This document shows, one piece after another, positions 1 through 9,286 of a stretch of DNA of 64,000 nucleotides. Each line of letters opens with the position of its first letter. Position 1 is the first letter of the stretch. The DNA is from Bacteroidales bacterium (GTDB taxonomy: Bacteria; Bacteroidota; Bacteroidia; Bacteroidales; UBA3663), in contig JAFYZW010000046.1 of the NCBI GenBank assembly GCA_017548545.1, positions 1-64,000 on the forward strand, in the 5' to 3' direction. Position numbers and translations under genes: made by a program. The notes below the pieces were generated by a model. The model was given only the letters and a program-made list of their open reading frames with translations, was not told the origin of the DNA and made no database searches.

Positions 1-22
1 CTAATCACCCGAACACTTCTTT
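1..22 (+). rRNA. 23S rRNA, 3' end only
   Basis: The window opens with ctaatcacccgaacacttc, which corresponds to the last bases of bacterial 23S rRNA (the ...GGTACTAAT... tail near the 3' end). The exact 3' end is an estimate from alignment by eye with the E. coli end. The 5S gene follows about 75 bases downstream, as expected in an rRNA operon. The bases between (23-96) show no tRNA or ORF. Confidence 0.7.
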
Positions 23-96
23 CAAAAGGAAATAATCTACCGATCTATTGAAGCTTTTCAAGTATGTCAAGAATACAGTCAACTGAAGACTTAAAA

Positions 97-207
97 ACAA
101 GGCGGTTATAGCACAAGGGCTCCACCTCTTACCATTCCGAACAGAGAAGTTAAACCTTGTAACGCCGATGGTACTGCGAAAGCGGGAGAGTAGGAAGCCG
201 CCACCTT
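97..207 (+). rRNA. rrf: 5S ribosomal RNA
   Basis: The segment contains the conserved 5S core tccacctcttaccattccg, followed by gaacagagaagttaa and gccgatggtactgc. The terminal helix can be drawn between ggcgg (101-105) and ccgcc (198-202), and the length of about 110 bases fits. The ends are estimated to within a few bases. It is the last gene of an rRNA operon whose 16S and most of 23S lie left of the window. Confidence 0.93.
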
Positions 208-212
208 ACATG

Positions 213-250
213 AGAGACCCGAGTTGCTATAGCTCGGGTCTCTTTTTTTA
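213..250 (+). terminator. rRNA operon terminator
   Basis: A perfect 11-bp stem (213-223 with 233-243) around a 9-base loop is followed by a run of seven T. This is a textbook intrinsic terminator placed directly after 5S rRNA. Confidence 0.93.
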
Positions 251-408
251 TTTTGTACTTTGACATTTCCTCTTTTATCATAGCCGATTTGCAGAGATTT
301 CTTTGCAAATCGGAATGTTTTTTTACAAAATCTATGTGAAATATTACATCAAACAACATTTATTATATGAAAATAACGTTTTTTTTCGATAATATGAAAA
401 TTTATTAT

Positions 409-416
409 TATCTTTG
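409..416 (+). promoter_or_regulatory. Bacteroidota -7 promoter element for the Na/Pi cotransporter
   Basis: TATCTTTG matches the Bacteroidota sigma(ABfr) -7 consensus TAnnTTTG. It lies about 33 bases before the ATG at 450, in an AT-rich region. The stretch 251-408 between the rRNA terminator and this element has no other feature that I can see. Confidence 0.7.
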
Positions 417-449
417 CACCGTAAAGAAATAACCAAACATTAAAACACA

Positions 450-2198
450 ATGTCTATCTGGATTATCCTTAAGCTCCTTGGCTCACTGGCCTTGTTGATG
501 TTCGGTATGAAGACCATGAGTGATGCCTTACAGAAGATGGCAGGTCCACAGTTGCGCCATGTTTTAGGAGCCATGACCACCAATCGTTTCACTGGAATGT
601 TGACGGGTATGCTAGTGACAGCCTCTGTCCAGTCATCAACTGCGACAACCGTGATGACGGTTTCGTTCGTCAATGCCGGTCTGCTCACCTTGGCTCAGGC
701 CATCTCGGTCATCATGGGAGCCAATATCGGTACTACGTTGACTGCATGGATCATGTCGGCAGGTATGTCGTTTGACATTACATCAGTCGTCTATCCAGCT
801 TTCTTCATCGGCATTATTCTCATCTACATGAAGAAGCATCGCTACTTTGGCGATTTCCTCTTTGGCTTGTCATTCCTCCTCCTTGGATTGGGAACACTGC
901 GTATGACGGGCACTGAGATGAATCTTGGCGAGAACGAGTCGTTGCTCAACTTCTTTGCTTCGTTCGATCCGACGTCGTTTCTCACCTCCATCGTCTTCCT
1001 GCTTTTGGGTGGTATCCTGACGTTCTGTGTGCAATCGAGTGCTGCTGTGATGGCCATCACGATGATTCTCTGTTCGAGTGGAGCTTTGCCCATCTATCAG
1101 GGTATTGCTCTAGTATTGGGTGAGAACATCGGCACGACCATTACGTCGAATCTCGCTGCCATGTCGGCCAATACCCAGGCACGTCGTGCAGCTTTTGCAC
1201 ACATGTTTTTCAATGTGTTCGGCGTTATCTGGATCCTCTTCGTCTTCCGCCCATTCATCAACATGGTTTGCGGTTGGGTAGGTTATGATGTCAACATGAC
1301 CAAGGATGCTGTCGATGCTTCCACATTTCTTGGTAATGCTGCCAAGCTAAGTTTCGTGCTTGCAGCCTTCCATACCACGTTCAATGTGATCAACACCCTT
1401 ATTCTTATCTGGTTTATTCCTCTGATTGAGAAGTTTGTTTGCTGGGTAATCAAACCCAAGCGCGTTGATGAGGAAGAGGATTTCCGTCTGCACTTCATCA
1501 CTGCTGGTTTCATGAGGACCCCAGAACTCTCGGTGCTTGAGGCTCAGAAGGAGATTTCATCGTTCTCGGAACGAATGCAGCGGATGTTCGGCATGGTAAA
1601 GGAACTGCTTTACCTCTCGTCGAGTGCTTTCAACGATGACAAGAATCGTGAGGCAAATCTCAACAAACTCTATTCGCGTATTGAGAAGTATGAAGGCATC
1701 AGCGACAATATGGAGCTCGAGATTGGTCAGTACCTTGAACAGGTCAGCGATGCACACCTCAGCGATGAGACGAAAGGCAAGATTCGTGCGATGCTTCGCG
1801 AAGTGAGCGAACTGGAGAGTATCGGTGACTCGTGTTTCAACATGGCACGTACCATCAACCGCAAGTTCGCCAACAAGCAGGAACACTTCACCGAGAAGCA
1901 GTATGAACGCTTGTATCAGATGATTTCACTCACTGACCAGTCGCTTACGTATATGAATCAGCTGATGTCTGGTCACAAGGAGGATTTTGACGTGAATCTG
2001 ACTTTCAATCTTGAGAACGAGATCAATAACTTCCGGAACCAATTAAGGGCACAGAATATCAACGACGTGAACAACCACGCCTACACCTATGCAGAAGGCA
2101 CGACTTACATCGACCTTGTGAACGAGTGTGAGAAACTGGCCGATTATGTAGTGAATGTTGTCGAGGCGCGCACCGGTGTTCGTCAACGTGATAAATAA
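450..2198 (+). CDS. Na/Pi cotransporter family protein with PhoU-like tail (paralogue 1)
   Basis: This 582-residue inner-membrane protein belongs to the NptA/PNaS (SLC34-like) family, which couples sodium entry to phosphate uptake or efflux. The N-terminal 340 residues are hydrophobic and hold the duplicated family repeat with QSS motifs (VQSSTATTVM near residue 60 and CVQSSAAVMA near residue 190). Residues about 365-575 are a helical PhoU-like domain. It stands alone between an rRNA operon and convergent dnaG, with its own TATCTTTG promoter and a shared terminator. A second copy of the family is encoded at 15114-16796. Ion and substrate are assigned from the family only. Confidence 0.92.
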   Translation: MSIWIILKLLGSLALLMFGMKTMSDALQKMAGPQLRHVLGAMTTNRFTGMLTGMLVTASVQSSTATTVMTVSFVNAGLLTLAQAISVIMGANIGTTLTAWIMSAGMSFDITSVVYPAFFIGIILIYMKKHRYFGDFLFGLSFLLLGLGTLRMTGTEMNLGENESLLNFFASFDPTSFLTSIVFLLLGGILTFCVQSSAAVMAITMILCSSGALPIYQGIALVLGENIGTTITSNLAAMSANTQARRAAFAHMFFNVFGVIWILFVFRPFINMVCGWVGYDVNMTKDAVDASTFLGNAAKLSFVLAAFHTTFNVINTLILIWFIPLIEKFVCWVIKPKRVDEEEDFRLHFITAGFMRTPELSVLEAQKEISSFSERMQRMFGMVKELLYLSSSAFNDDKNREANLNKLYSRIEKYEGISDNMELEIGQYLEQVSDAHLSDETKGKIRAMLREVSELESIGDSCFNMARTINRKFANKQEHFTEKQYERLYQMISLTDQSLTYMNQLMSGHKEDFDVNLTFNLENEINNFRNQLRAQNINDVNNHAYTYAEGTTYIDLVNECEKLADYVVNVVEARTGVRQRDK

Positions 2199-2217
2199 CT
2201 CTTTTTTGATAATATAC

Positions 2218-2255
2218 AAATAGAGCCACCCCAAGAAGGGTGGCTCTATTTATTT
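2218..2255. terminator. Bidirectional terminator between the cotransporter gene and dnaG
   Basis: A 14-bp perfect stem (2218-2231 with 2238-2251) has a 6-base loop. It sits in the 91-base gap between two convergent genes. The A-rich left edge and T-rich right edge let it act on both strands. Confidence 0.88.
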
Positions 2256-2289
2256 ATGCCTTTGACAGAAGCAGACAAAGACAGATGTT

Positions 2290-4368
2290 TTATCTGCGGC
2301 TAGGAATTATGACTCGTTCGCCCAGTTCCTTGTCGAAGGATTTCTTGATGACGATCTTTTCGTTGAGGGCTTTCATAAGTTCGTTGCTCTTGACAGGATC
2401 GGAGGTGTTACGGAGTTCTTGCGTAATGCTGTCGATTTGCTGCTCAAGGATGCAATTCTTAAGCTCGAGAATAGAGCGAGGGACGAGTATGTCGATGCGT
2501 TCGACATTTTGCGCAATACCGAGTGCATCATATCGATCCTGCATAAGGTTGATGGCCGTTTGCTGCACTTCGGGATCGTCGAAGATGTTGCTGAAGAACT
2601 TGACACTGTCCCACGGAACGTCCAAATTAGCCGATACATCGAGCGCTAGGTTGAACATCCGTGCATAAAGGGGGTGTTGGAAAATCACCTCGTCGGCGTG
2701 GAGTTCGTTGTAGATAAAGTCGATGACACGTACGTCAACATTTTCCTGTTTTTTCTCGGCCTCGTTGAAATAAGAAAATGTGAAGGTTTCGCCACCATGT
2801 CGTACAATATGCTTAATGATGTTGCGCTCGAAACGATCGGTGAGGCGGGAAACGTAGGAAGGACTTGATTGGGAAGGAGTAGGTTGAGGGCTCTCTGGTT
2901 TATCGGAATTCTCGGAAGACTCGGAGTAATCCGAGTTGTTTGAGGACACTATAACGTTGGGTTTCGTTACGCCGAGTTCTTCACGCTCGCGTGCTGCCTG
3001 TTCACGTCGCATTTCGACTTCCATCCGTCGAACCTCGGCCTGGTAGTTGTTCTGCTTGGCTTGGTTGACGTATCGCATGGTTTGCTGTTCGCTGAGCCTT
3101 AGGCTTTGAGCCACTCTTCCAACAAGAATGGAACTGGTGATAGGATCTGCAATGAGGGCTACGCTATTGCACACGCTTTGAGCCACTTTCGCCATGGCGT
3201 ATGGGTCTAAAGTGTTGACGTCCTTGAGCAGAGTCTTAATTTTGAATGAGATGAAGTCCTGCATGTTGGCCTTGAAATAAGCACTTACTTCTTCGCTCGA
3301 ATGCTTGCGGCAAAACGAATCGGGGTCTTCGCCTTCGGGCAGGGTAATAATGCTGACATTCATGCCTTCAAGCAGAAGGAGGTCGATACTCTTGATGGCA
3401 GCGGTGATGCCTGCATTGTCGGCATCGAACATGAGGGCACAGTTGCGTGTGAAGCGCTTGATGATGCGGATATGTTCCGAAGTCAATGCTGTACCCGAGG
3501 CAGCGATGACGTTTTGGAACCCAGCTTGCGACATACTAAGTACATCGACGTTACCTTCAACGACGTAACAGAGGTCCTGTCTCGCCATCTCGTTCTTGGC
3601 TTCAAAGAGGCCGTAGGGCAAGTCTGACTTGTGGTAGATGGCCGATTCGGGTGAATTGACATATTTCTTGAAGGCATGATCGACACGCTGGAGGATACGC
3701 CCACCGAAGGCGATACATTTGCCCGAAAGGGAATGATGAGGGAAGATGACGCGACCGGCAAAACGACAGATGGGCGTTTTTCTGGGGTCGTCGCCGTAAC
3801 AAAGGCCCACGCCCGTTCCATCAAGCAGATATTCGCGTTTATGGCCGCGCTCTAAAGCGCGGCGTGCAAAATTATCCTTTGCTTCAAGAGCATAACCGAG
3901 ATGATAGCGATGGATGGTGGCGTCCTGGATGCCGCGTTCGCGGAAGTATGCAAGCCCAATGTTTCGACCCTCGGGCGTATTGAAGAGATCTTCCTCGAAG
4001 CACTTTTGGGCGAATTCGTTGAGATTGAACATGCCTTCGCGGTCGGTTTGCTGCTGCCGTTCCTCATCATTCATCTTTTTGTCTTCTACCTCGATGCCAT
4101 ATTTCTTGCCAAGCCAACGGATGGCCTCGTAGAAGGTCATTTGCTCCTTCTTCATCAGGAAGGTAACGGGAGATCCCCCTTCGCCGCACGAGAAGCACTT
4201 GCAGATATTCTTGGCAGGCGAGACGTTGAAAGATGGCGACTTGTCGGGGTGGAAAGGACACAAACCGATATAGTTGACTCCGCGGCGCCGTAGCGTCACG
4301 AAATCTGAGACAACATCGACAATCTGGGCGGTGTCGATGACTTTGTCGATGGTTTGTTGGTCAATCAT
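2290..4368 (-). CDS. dnaG: DNA primase
   Basis: DnaG makes RNA primers for lagging-strand DNA synthesis. The 692-residue protein has the CHC2 zinc-binding domain at the N-terminus (CPFHPDKSPSF ... CKCFSCGEGG, about residues 38-65). The catalytic core follows, with a TOPRIM fold showing VVEGNVDVL and the acidic LMFDADNAG motif. A C-terminal helical helicase-binding region comes after a low-complexity Ser/Pro/Asn linker. The length is typical. The start overlaps the end of rsmA by 8 bases, so the gene is the distal member of a minus-strand operon. Both key metal-binding motifs are intact. Confidence 0.97.
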   Translation of the reverse strand: MIDQQTIDKVIDTAQIVDVVSDFVTLRRRGVNYIGLCPFHPDKSPSFNVSPAKNICKCFSCGEGGSPVTFLMKKEQMTFYEAIRWLGKKYGIEVEDKKMNDEERQQQTDREGMFNLNEFAQKCFEEDLFNTPEGRNIGLAYFRERGIQDATIHRYHLGYALEAKDNFARRALERGHKREYLLDGTGVGLCYGDDPRKTPICRFAGRVIFPHHSLSGKCIAFGGRILQRVDHAFKKYVNSPESAIYHKSDLPYGLFEAKNEMARQDLCYVVEGNVDVLSMSQAGFQNVIAASGTALTSEHIRIIKRFTRNCALMFDADNAGITAAIKSIDLLLLEGMNVSIITLPEGEDPDSFCRKHSSEEVSAYFKANMQDFISFKIKTLLKDVNTLDPYAMAKVAQSVCNSVALIADPITSSILVGRVAQSLRLSEQQTMRYVNQAKQNNYQAEVRRMEVEMRREQAAREREELGVTKPNVIVSSNNSDYSESSENSDKPESPQPTPSQSSPSYVSRLTDRFERNIIKHIVRHGGETFTFSYFNEAEKKQENVDVRVIDFIYNELHADEVIFQHPLYARMFNLALDVSANLDVPWDSVKFFSNIFDDPEVQQTAINLMQDRYDALGIAQNVERIDILVPRSILELKNCILEQQIDSITQELRNTSDPVKSNELMKALNEKIVIKKSFDKELGERVIIPSRR

Positions 4369-5230
4369 TTTTTAATCGAACCGTTAGGTCGATGAAATCC
4401 TGTACGGAGAGCTGTTCAGCACGCTTGTCGAAGAGTGGGTCCTGCAAGATGTCGGCAAAGTTGTCGGGTTGCCATTCTTGGACGAGGGAACGCAGACAGT
4501 TGCGGAGGGTCTTGCGTCGTGTGCCAAAAGCATTCTTGACAAGGGTGCGAAAATCCTTTTCGTCACAAGGTAATTCCTTTACGCTATTTCGAGTCATCTT
4601 GATGACGGCGCTTTGTACCTTAGGAGGAGGATTGAACACGCCAGGTGGAACGGTGAAGCAATATTCGATGTCGTACCACACTTGGATAAGCACAGAAAGC
4701 ACACCGTAGGTCTTAGATCCGGGCTTGGCAGCTAGGCGCTCGGCTACCTCCTTCTGTATCATGCCCGAACAGATGGGAATGAGGTCGCGGTAATCGACCA
4801 CGCGGAAGAAGATTTGCGAGGAAATGTTGTATGGATAGTTGCCGATGAGTGCAAAAGGCTGACCATCGAAAACTTCGGGGCCGTCGAGAGGAAGCTTGAG
4901 GAAATCGGCTTCGATTATCCGTTTGTCAAGCGAACTGGGATAATGGAGGCGCAGGTAGGTTACCGATTCTCCGTCGAGTTCAACTACTTTCAAGTTGTAG
5001 CCTTTCTGGATTAGGAACTGCGTAAGCACACCCATACCTGGACCTACCTCAAGGACGGGAAGTCGCCGATGATCCTGCAGTGTGTCGGCAATACGTTCGG
5101 CGATGGAGAGGTCAGTGAGGAAATGCTGTCCGAGGTTCTTCTTGGCATGGACCTTGTCGTTGTAGGACATTGGACCCACTTGTTCGGAACGTTTAGCGTG
5201 CTCGGTATAGCGACGATTCTTATGGTTCAT
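4361..5230 (-). CDS. rsmA: 16S rRNA dimethyladenosine transferase
   Basis: RsmA (KsgA) dimethylates two adjacent adenosines at the 3' end of 16S rRNA during 30S assembly, using S-adenosylmethionine. The sequence shows the SAM-binding LEVGPGMGVLT motif and the catalytic NYPYNISSQ motif (NLPY class). The ORF gives 289 residues, about 20 more than usual. The family-like part begins at the internal Met21 (MSYNDKVHAKKNLGQHF, start at 5170), so either start is possible. The longer start overlaps the epimerase stop by 11 bases, which would suit translational coupling. Downstream, the stop overlaps the dnaG start. Confidence 0.94.
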   Translation of the reverse strand: MNHKNRRYTEHAKRSEQVGPMSYNDKVHAKKNLGQHFLTDLSIAERIADTLQDHRRLPVLEVGPGMGVLTQFLIQKGYNLKVVELDGESVTYLRLHYPSSLDKRIIEADFLKLPLDGPEVFDGQPFALIGNYPYNISSQIFFRVVDYRDLIPICSGMIQKEVAERLAAKPGSKTYGVLSVLIQVWYDIEYCFTVPPGVFNPPPKVQSAVIKMTRNSVKELPCDEKDFRTLVKNAFGTRRKTLRNCLRSLVQEWQPDNFADILQDPLFDKRAEQLSVQDFIDLTVRLKND

Positions 5231-6254
5231 AGATTCCTAATCCCGGTTCAGTTTGTAAAGTGACTCTGCCATTGATGACCTGCATGCCTCCTTGGAACGG
5301 ATCGTTGGAGATGAGCAGGTTGCCGTCGAGGTCAAGATAATCAGCACAAGGGGCTAACTGTGCAGCCGCGGTGACAGCACATGAGGTTTCAGTCATACAG
5401 CCGAGCATCACCTGCATACCCAGCATTCGTGCCAACTGAATCATCAGACGAGCAGGGGCAAGACCACCACACTTCATCAGCTTGATATTGATGCCATGAC
5501 AACAACCTTTCAGGCGGATGACATCCTCAGGACCTTGTACACTTTCGTCGAGAATGATGGGTAACGGGGAGCGTTCGGTAAGCCATTGTAACCCGTCGAG
5601 ATCATGTTTGGGTAAGGGTTGCTCAACCATGATGACACCCTGTGTGGCGAGCCATTCGATTTGTTCGAGAGCCATCTCGGGTGATGACCATCCTTGGTTG
5701 GCATCGACGGTGAGTGGAAGGTCTGACACTTCACGAATCGACTCAATGAGACGGCGGTCGCCCTCAATACCCACCTTGACCTTCAACCGTCCAAAGCGTC
5801 CCTCCACTTCACGAACTTTCTGCCTGACCACGTCGGGGGTATCGATGCCGATGGTGTAGGTGGTGTAGGTGCAATGTTCGGGAGAGAGGCCGAAGAGTCG
5901 CCAAATGGGTTGTCCGAGCAGACGTCCTGCCAAATCGTGGAGCGCAATGTCGATGGCCGCCTTGGCTGCGTAATTGTGAGCGCCAGGTTCCCCGTCGTCG
6001 AGATGCATCACATACGAGAGGATATCGTCGGTACGTAATGGGTCATCGAACTGAAAAAGATCGACACGCGCAAGGAAAGCACATACGCTCTCGATACTCT
6101 CACCGAGGTAGGGGGGCATGGATGCTTCGCCATAACCTGTGACCCCTTGATGTGTGATGGCTATAAGAACATCAGGTGTCTGGCTGCGTGAGCAACCAGA
6201 CACTGTGAATGTATGCTGCAATTGCAGCGGATAAGGATGATATCGGAGCTGCAT
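5220..6254 (-). CDS. Dipeptide epimerase, probably L-Ala-D/L-Glu epimerase
   Basis: This 344-residue enolase-superfamily protein is of the muconate-lactonizing subgroup. Visible catalytic features are the KVK pair (K158, K160), metal ligands D184 (VDANQGW), E211 (VEQPLP) and D236 (ILDES), and the second base K258 in NIKLMKCGG. The C-terminal DLDGN motif is the one that binds the dipeptide amino group in L-Ala-D/L-Glu epimerases. That activity recycles murein peptides. The ATG overlaps the stop of the phosphofructokinase gene (TGATG), indicating coupled translation. Family membership is firm. Substrate is inferred from the motif set. Confidence 0.9.
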   Translation of the reverse strand: MQLRYHPYPLQLQHTFTVSGCSRSQTPDVLIAITHQGVTGYGEASMPPYLGESIESVCAFLARVDLFQFDDPLRTDDILSYVMHLDDGEPGAHNYAAKAAIDIALHDLAGRLLGQPIWRLFGLSPEHCTYTTYTIGIDTPDVVRQKVREVEGRFGRLKVKVGIEGDRRLIESIREVSDLPLTVDANQGWSSPEMALEQIEWLATQGVIMVEQPLPKHDLDGLQWLTERSPLPIILDESVQGPEDVIRLKGCCHGINIKLMKCGGLAPARLMIQLARMLGMQVMLGCMTETSCAVTAAAQLAPCADYLDLDGNLLISNDPFQGGMQVINGRVTLQTEPGLGIYEP

Positions 6255-7918
6255 CAGAGTTTGTCACTCTGCTCAAGGGTAAGTGTTGCCGTTGGACGGT
6301 CGCAAACCTCTGTCGGGCCGAAATACTGGATAGGACCAGGATAAACGAACGAAGTGTTGCGCGACCATTCGGTGCGATGGCGAACGAAGTACTTGTAGGG
6401 CTTGCCCGTAAGTTCGACGAGGGCCTTCTTGATTACAGGCTTCATCTTGCCATTGCGCCTTTCCATGTTCATCATCATGGTGATGGGGATACCACCGGCG
6501 ATCCATTCGTCGGCAGGACGGAAGGTGTTCTTAATGGATGACATGTAACCGGTCTTTCCAGCAGCAATAAGCATAGCTGCATTGTAGCCAAGGCTATAGC
6601 AGTAGTCGGCATCCCAGTTGGATGGAGCGGCGCAGCGGCCTTCGTATCCGAAGAAGTGGTGCTGGGTAGCGAACTTGCCCGTGTAGATACCATCACGCTT
6701 CCAATCGGCAAGTTTCTTGCCAACCATCTCAGCGAGGAGCTGTTCGGTCTCGATGAGCGATACCTGTACGTTGCCGTGTGGGTCGCGCTCGAGAGCGAGC
6801 TGACGGCTAACTGAGAGAGGCAGCGAGCGGAAGAGAGCTGCATTATCGTCGGAGAGGTGTGCCAGCACGTAATCGATCTTCTTGTCATCGGCCACAAGGT
6901 CGAAGTCTGCCTGGTTGGCAGCGAGCATGTCGTTAAGTTCGGCGATGAGTCGCTTGATGGCGGGGATAAACTCGATGAGTCCTTCAGGAACAAGGACAAC
7001 GCCATAGTTCATACCGAGGTTGGCACGATCGGTGACAACTTCTGCAATGTAGGTCACGATGTCGTCGAGGGTCTGGTTCTTGGCCTCAACCTCTTCTCCG
7101 AGCAGTGTTACATTTGGATGTGTTTGGAGGGCGCATTCGAGGGTGACGTGGCTTGCGCTACGACCCATGAGTTTCACGAAGTGCCAGTACTTCTTGGCAG
7201 AATTGCAGTCACGCATGATGTTGCCGATCACTTCAGAATAAACCTTGGTAGCGGTGTCGAAGCCGAACGATGCTTCAATCTCGCTGTTCTTGAGGTCGCC
7301 ATCGATGGTCTTTGGGCAACCGATGACCTGTACGTCAGCGCCGATTGACTTATAATACTCGGCCAGCACGCAGGCGTTGGTGTTGGAGTCGTCGCCACCA
7401 ATGATGACGAGCGCCTTGATGTCGAGGGCATTCAGAATCTCGAGGCCCTTGTCGAACTGGTCCTTCTTCTCAAGCTTGGTACGACCGGAACCGATGATGT
7501 CGAAACCACCTGTATTACGGTACTCATCGATGATATTGCCGGTGAGTTCCATGTAGTTATGCTCAATAAGGCCGGCAGGGCCGAGGATGAAACCGTAGAG
7601 ACGGTTCTTTGGATTGAGACTCTTGACACCGTCGAAGAGGCCGGAAATCACATTGTGGCCGCCAGGAGCCTGACCGCCAGAAAGGATGACACCGACGTTG
7701 ACCGAAGCTGAATGCTTGCCACCTTCCGATGGTTCGAAATGTACGTATGGCATACCGTAGGTATTGGGGAAGAGCTTTTCGATCTCCTCCTTGTCGGCTG
7801 CCGACTGGGTAGGTTCACCTTCTACGAGGGTAAGAGGACCGCACAGAGCACGCGGCATCTTGGGACGATACGCAGAGCGTGCAATTTCCAATGCGCTTTT
7901 TTCAACAGTTGTTTCCAT
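6254..7918 (-). CDS. pfp: Pyrophosphate-dependent 6-phosphofructokinase
   Basis: The enzyme interconverts fructose 6-phosphate and fructose 1,6-bisphosphate using pyrophosphate in place of ATP. The 554-residue length is that of the long PPi-PFK clade. GGQAPGGHNV is the substrate-binding loop. GGDDSN (Asp where ATP enzymes have Gly) and PKTIDGDL (Lys where ATP enzymes have Gly) are the residues that mark pyrophosphate dependence. It lies 54 bases after the AICAR transformylase gene and is coupled to the epimerase start. I see no -7 element in the 54-base gap, so it is probably co-transcribed from 9188-9195. Confidence 0.96.
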   Translation of the reverse strand: METTVEKSALEIARSAYRPKMPRALCGPLTLVEGEPTQSAADKEEIEKLFPNTYGMPYVHFEPSEGGKHSASVNVGVILSGGQAPGGHNVISGLFDGVKSLNPKNRLYGFILGPAGLIEHNYMELTGNIIDEYRNTGGFDIIGSGRTKLEKKDQFDKGLEILNALDIKALVIIGGDDSNTNACVLAEYYKSIGADVQVIGCPKTIDGDLKNSEIEASFGFDTATKVYSEVIGNIMRDCNSAKKYWHFVKLMGRSASHVTLECALQTHPNVTLLGEEVEAKNQTLDDIVTYIAEVVTDRANLGMNYGVVLVPEGLIEFIPAIKRLIAELNDMLAANQADFDLVADDKKIDYVLAHLSDDNAALFRSLPLSVSRQLALERDPHGNVQVSLIETEQLLAEMVGKKLADWKRDGIYTGKFATQHHFFGYEGRCAAPSNWDADYCYSLGYNAAMLIAAGKTGYMSSIKNTFRPADEWIAGGIPITMMMNMERRNGKMKPVIKKALVELTGKPYKYFVRHRTEWSRNTSFVYPGPIQYFGPTEVCDRPTATLTLEQSDKL

Positions 7919-7972
7919 AAAGTAAGTCTTTAAGTGATGTTTATTGGATGAATATTTTGCTTTGTAATCAAA

Positions 7973-9154
7973 TCAATGGTGGAAGAGACGTACGCCTGTG
8001 AAGACGCACACCATGCCGTACTTGTCGCAGGTGGCAATGACGTTGTCGTCGCGCACCGAACCGCCGGCCTCTGCGATATACTGAACACCCGACTTATGAG
8101 CACGCTCGATATTGTCACCGAAGGGGAAGAAAGCATCAGAGCCAAGAGCTACACCGGAGAGTTGCTGGAGCCACTCCTTCTTCTCGGCCAGTGTCAGAAC
8201 TTCGGGACGTTCGGTGAAGAAGTTCTGCCATGTGCCCTCACGTAGCACATCGTCGTGCTCTTCCTCGCTGATATAGACATCGATGGTGTTGTCACGATCG
8301 GCACGCTTGATTCCCTCCTTGAACGGCAGAGCCATAACCTTCGGATGCTGACGCAACCACCAAATGTCGGCTTTGTTGCCGGCGAGGCGGGTGCAGTGGA
8401 TGCGGCTTTGCTGACCGGCACCAATGCCGATGGCCTGACCATCCTTTACATAACATACCGAATTGGACTGGGTATATTTGAGTGTGATGAGTGCAATCAC
8501 CAGATCACGACGCGCCTCGGCTGGAAGTTCCTTGTTCTGAGTGGGAATGTTGGCGAAGAGTGCATCATCGTTGAGGTTGATTTCGTTACGGCCTTGTTCG
8601 AAGGTAATGCCATAAACCATCTTGCGCTCTACAGGAGCGGGACGGTAGGCAGGATCCATCTGGATGACACAATAGGTGCCCTTTCGCTTTGCCTGCAGGA
8701 TCTTCAATGCCTCAGGTTCGTATCCTGGAGCAATGACGCCGTCGCTCACCTCGCGGTTGATAAGACGGGCAGTAGCCACATCGCAGACATCCGAGAGAGC
8801 GATAAAATCGCCGAACGAAGACATGCGATCAGCACCACGTGCTCGGACATAAGCAGAAGCTAATGGGGTAAGTTCATAATCATCGGTAAAATAGATCTTC
8901 TTCAAGGTCTCTGTGAGCGGCAATCCTATCGCAGCACCCGCTGGCGACACATGCTTGAAACTAGTGGCAGCAGGAAGACCTGTATCAGCCTTGAGTTCGC
9001 AGACAAGCTGCCAACTGTTGAATGCATCAAGAAGATTAATGTAGCCCGGACGGCCATTGAGAACGGTGATGGGCAGTTCTCTGTCGCCCTCCATGAAGAT
9101 TCGTGACGGCTTCTGATTGGGATTACAGCCGTACTTTAGTTCGAGTTCTTTCAT
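7973..9154 (-). CDS. purH: Phosphoribosylaminoimidazolecarboxamide formyltransferase, free-standing
   Basis: AICAR transformylase catalyses the formylation of AICAR to FAICAR in purine synthesis. The 393-residue product matches the stand-alone form without the IMP cyclohydrolase domain (ELKYGCNPNQKPSR start, SFKHVSPAGAA active-site region). The start was set at the ATG at 9154. An upstream in-frame TTG at 9190 lies inside the promoter -7 element and so cannot be transcribed. It heads the operon that continues with pfp. The cyclohydrolase step must be supplied elsewhere in the genome. Confidence 0.93.
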   Translation of the reverse strand: MKELELKYGCNPNQKPSRIFMEGDRELPITVLNGRPGYINLLDAFNSWQLVCELKADTGLPAATSFKHVSPAGAAIGLPLTETLKKIYFTDDYELTPLASAYVRARGADRMSSFGDFIALSDVCDVATARLINREVSDGVIAPGYEPEALKILQAKRKGTYCVIQMDPAYRPAPVERKMVYGITFEQGRNEINLNDDALFANIPTQNKELPAEARRDLVIALITLKYTQSNSVCYVKDGQAIGIGAGQQSRIHCTRLAGNKADIWWLRQHPKVMALPFKEGIKRADRDNTIDVYISEEEHDDVLREGTWQNFFTERPEVLTLAEKKEWLQQLSGVALGSDAFFPFGDNIERAHKSGVQYIAEAGGSVRDDNVIATCDKYGMVCVFTGVRLFHH

Positions 9155-9187
9155 ATTTAAATATTGGTACTGACATAATAGTCGCTG

Positions 9188-9195
9188 CAAATTTA
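9188..9195 (-). promoter_or_regulatory. -7 promoter element of the purH-pfp-epimerase-rsmA-dnaG operon
   Basis: Read on the minus strand this is TAAATTTG, matching TAnnTTTG, about 34 bases before the purH ATG. It rules out the upstream TTG start at 9190. It diverges from the plus-strand element at 9259. Confidence 0.7.
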
Positions 9196-9258
9196 GTATT
9201 TTTTGGTGAAAAAAACAAATAATTGGAAGCTATTTTTGTTTTTGTAAAATTATTTTCC

Positions 9259-9266
9259 TATATTTG
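9259..9266 (+). promoter_or_regulatory. -7 promoter element of the glycosidase-like lipoprotein gene
   Basis: TATATTTG followed by CACC lies 20 bases before the ATG at 9287. An upstream TTTG (9241-9244) is near the spacing expected for the -33 element. This would leave a very short 5' untranslated leader. Confidence 0.7.
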
Positions 9267-9286
9267 CACCCGCTAAATATCAAGAT

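Noticed and set aside
23-96. tRNA gene in the 23S-5S spacer
   Set aside because: No cloverleaf arms or TTCGANNC T-loop can be drawn in this AT-rich stretch.
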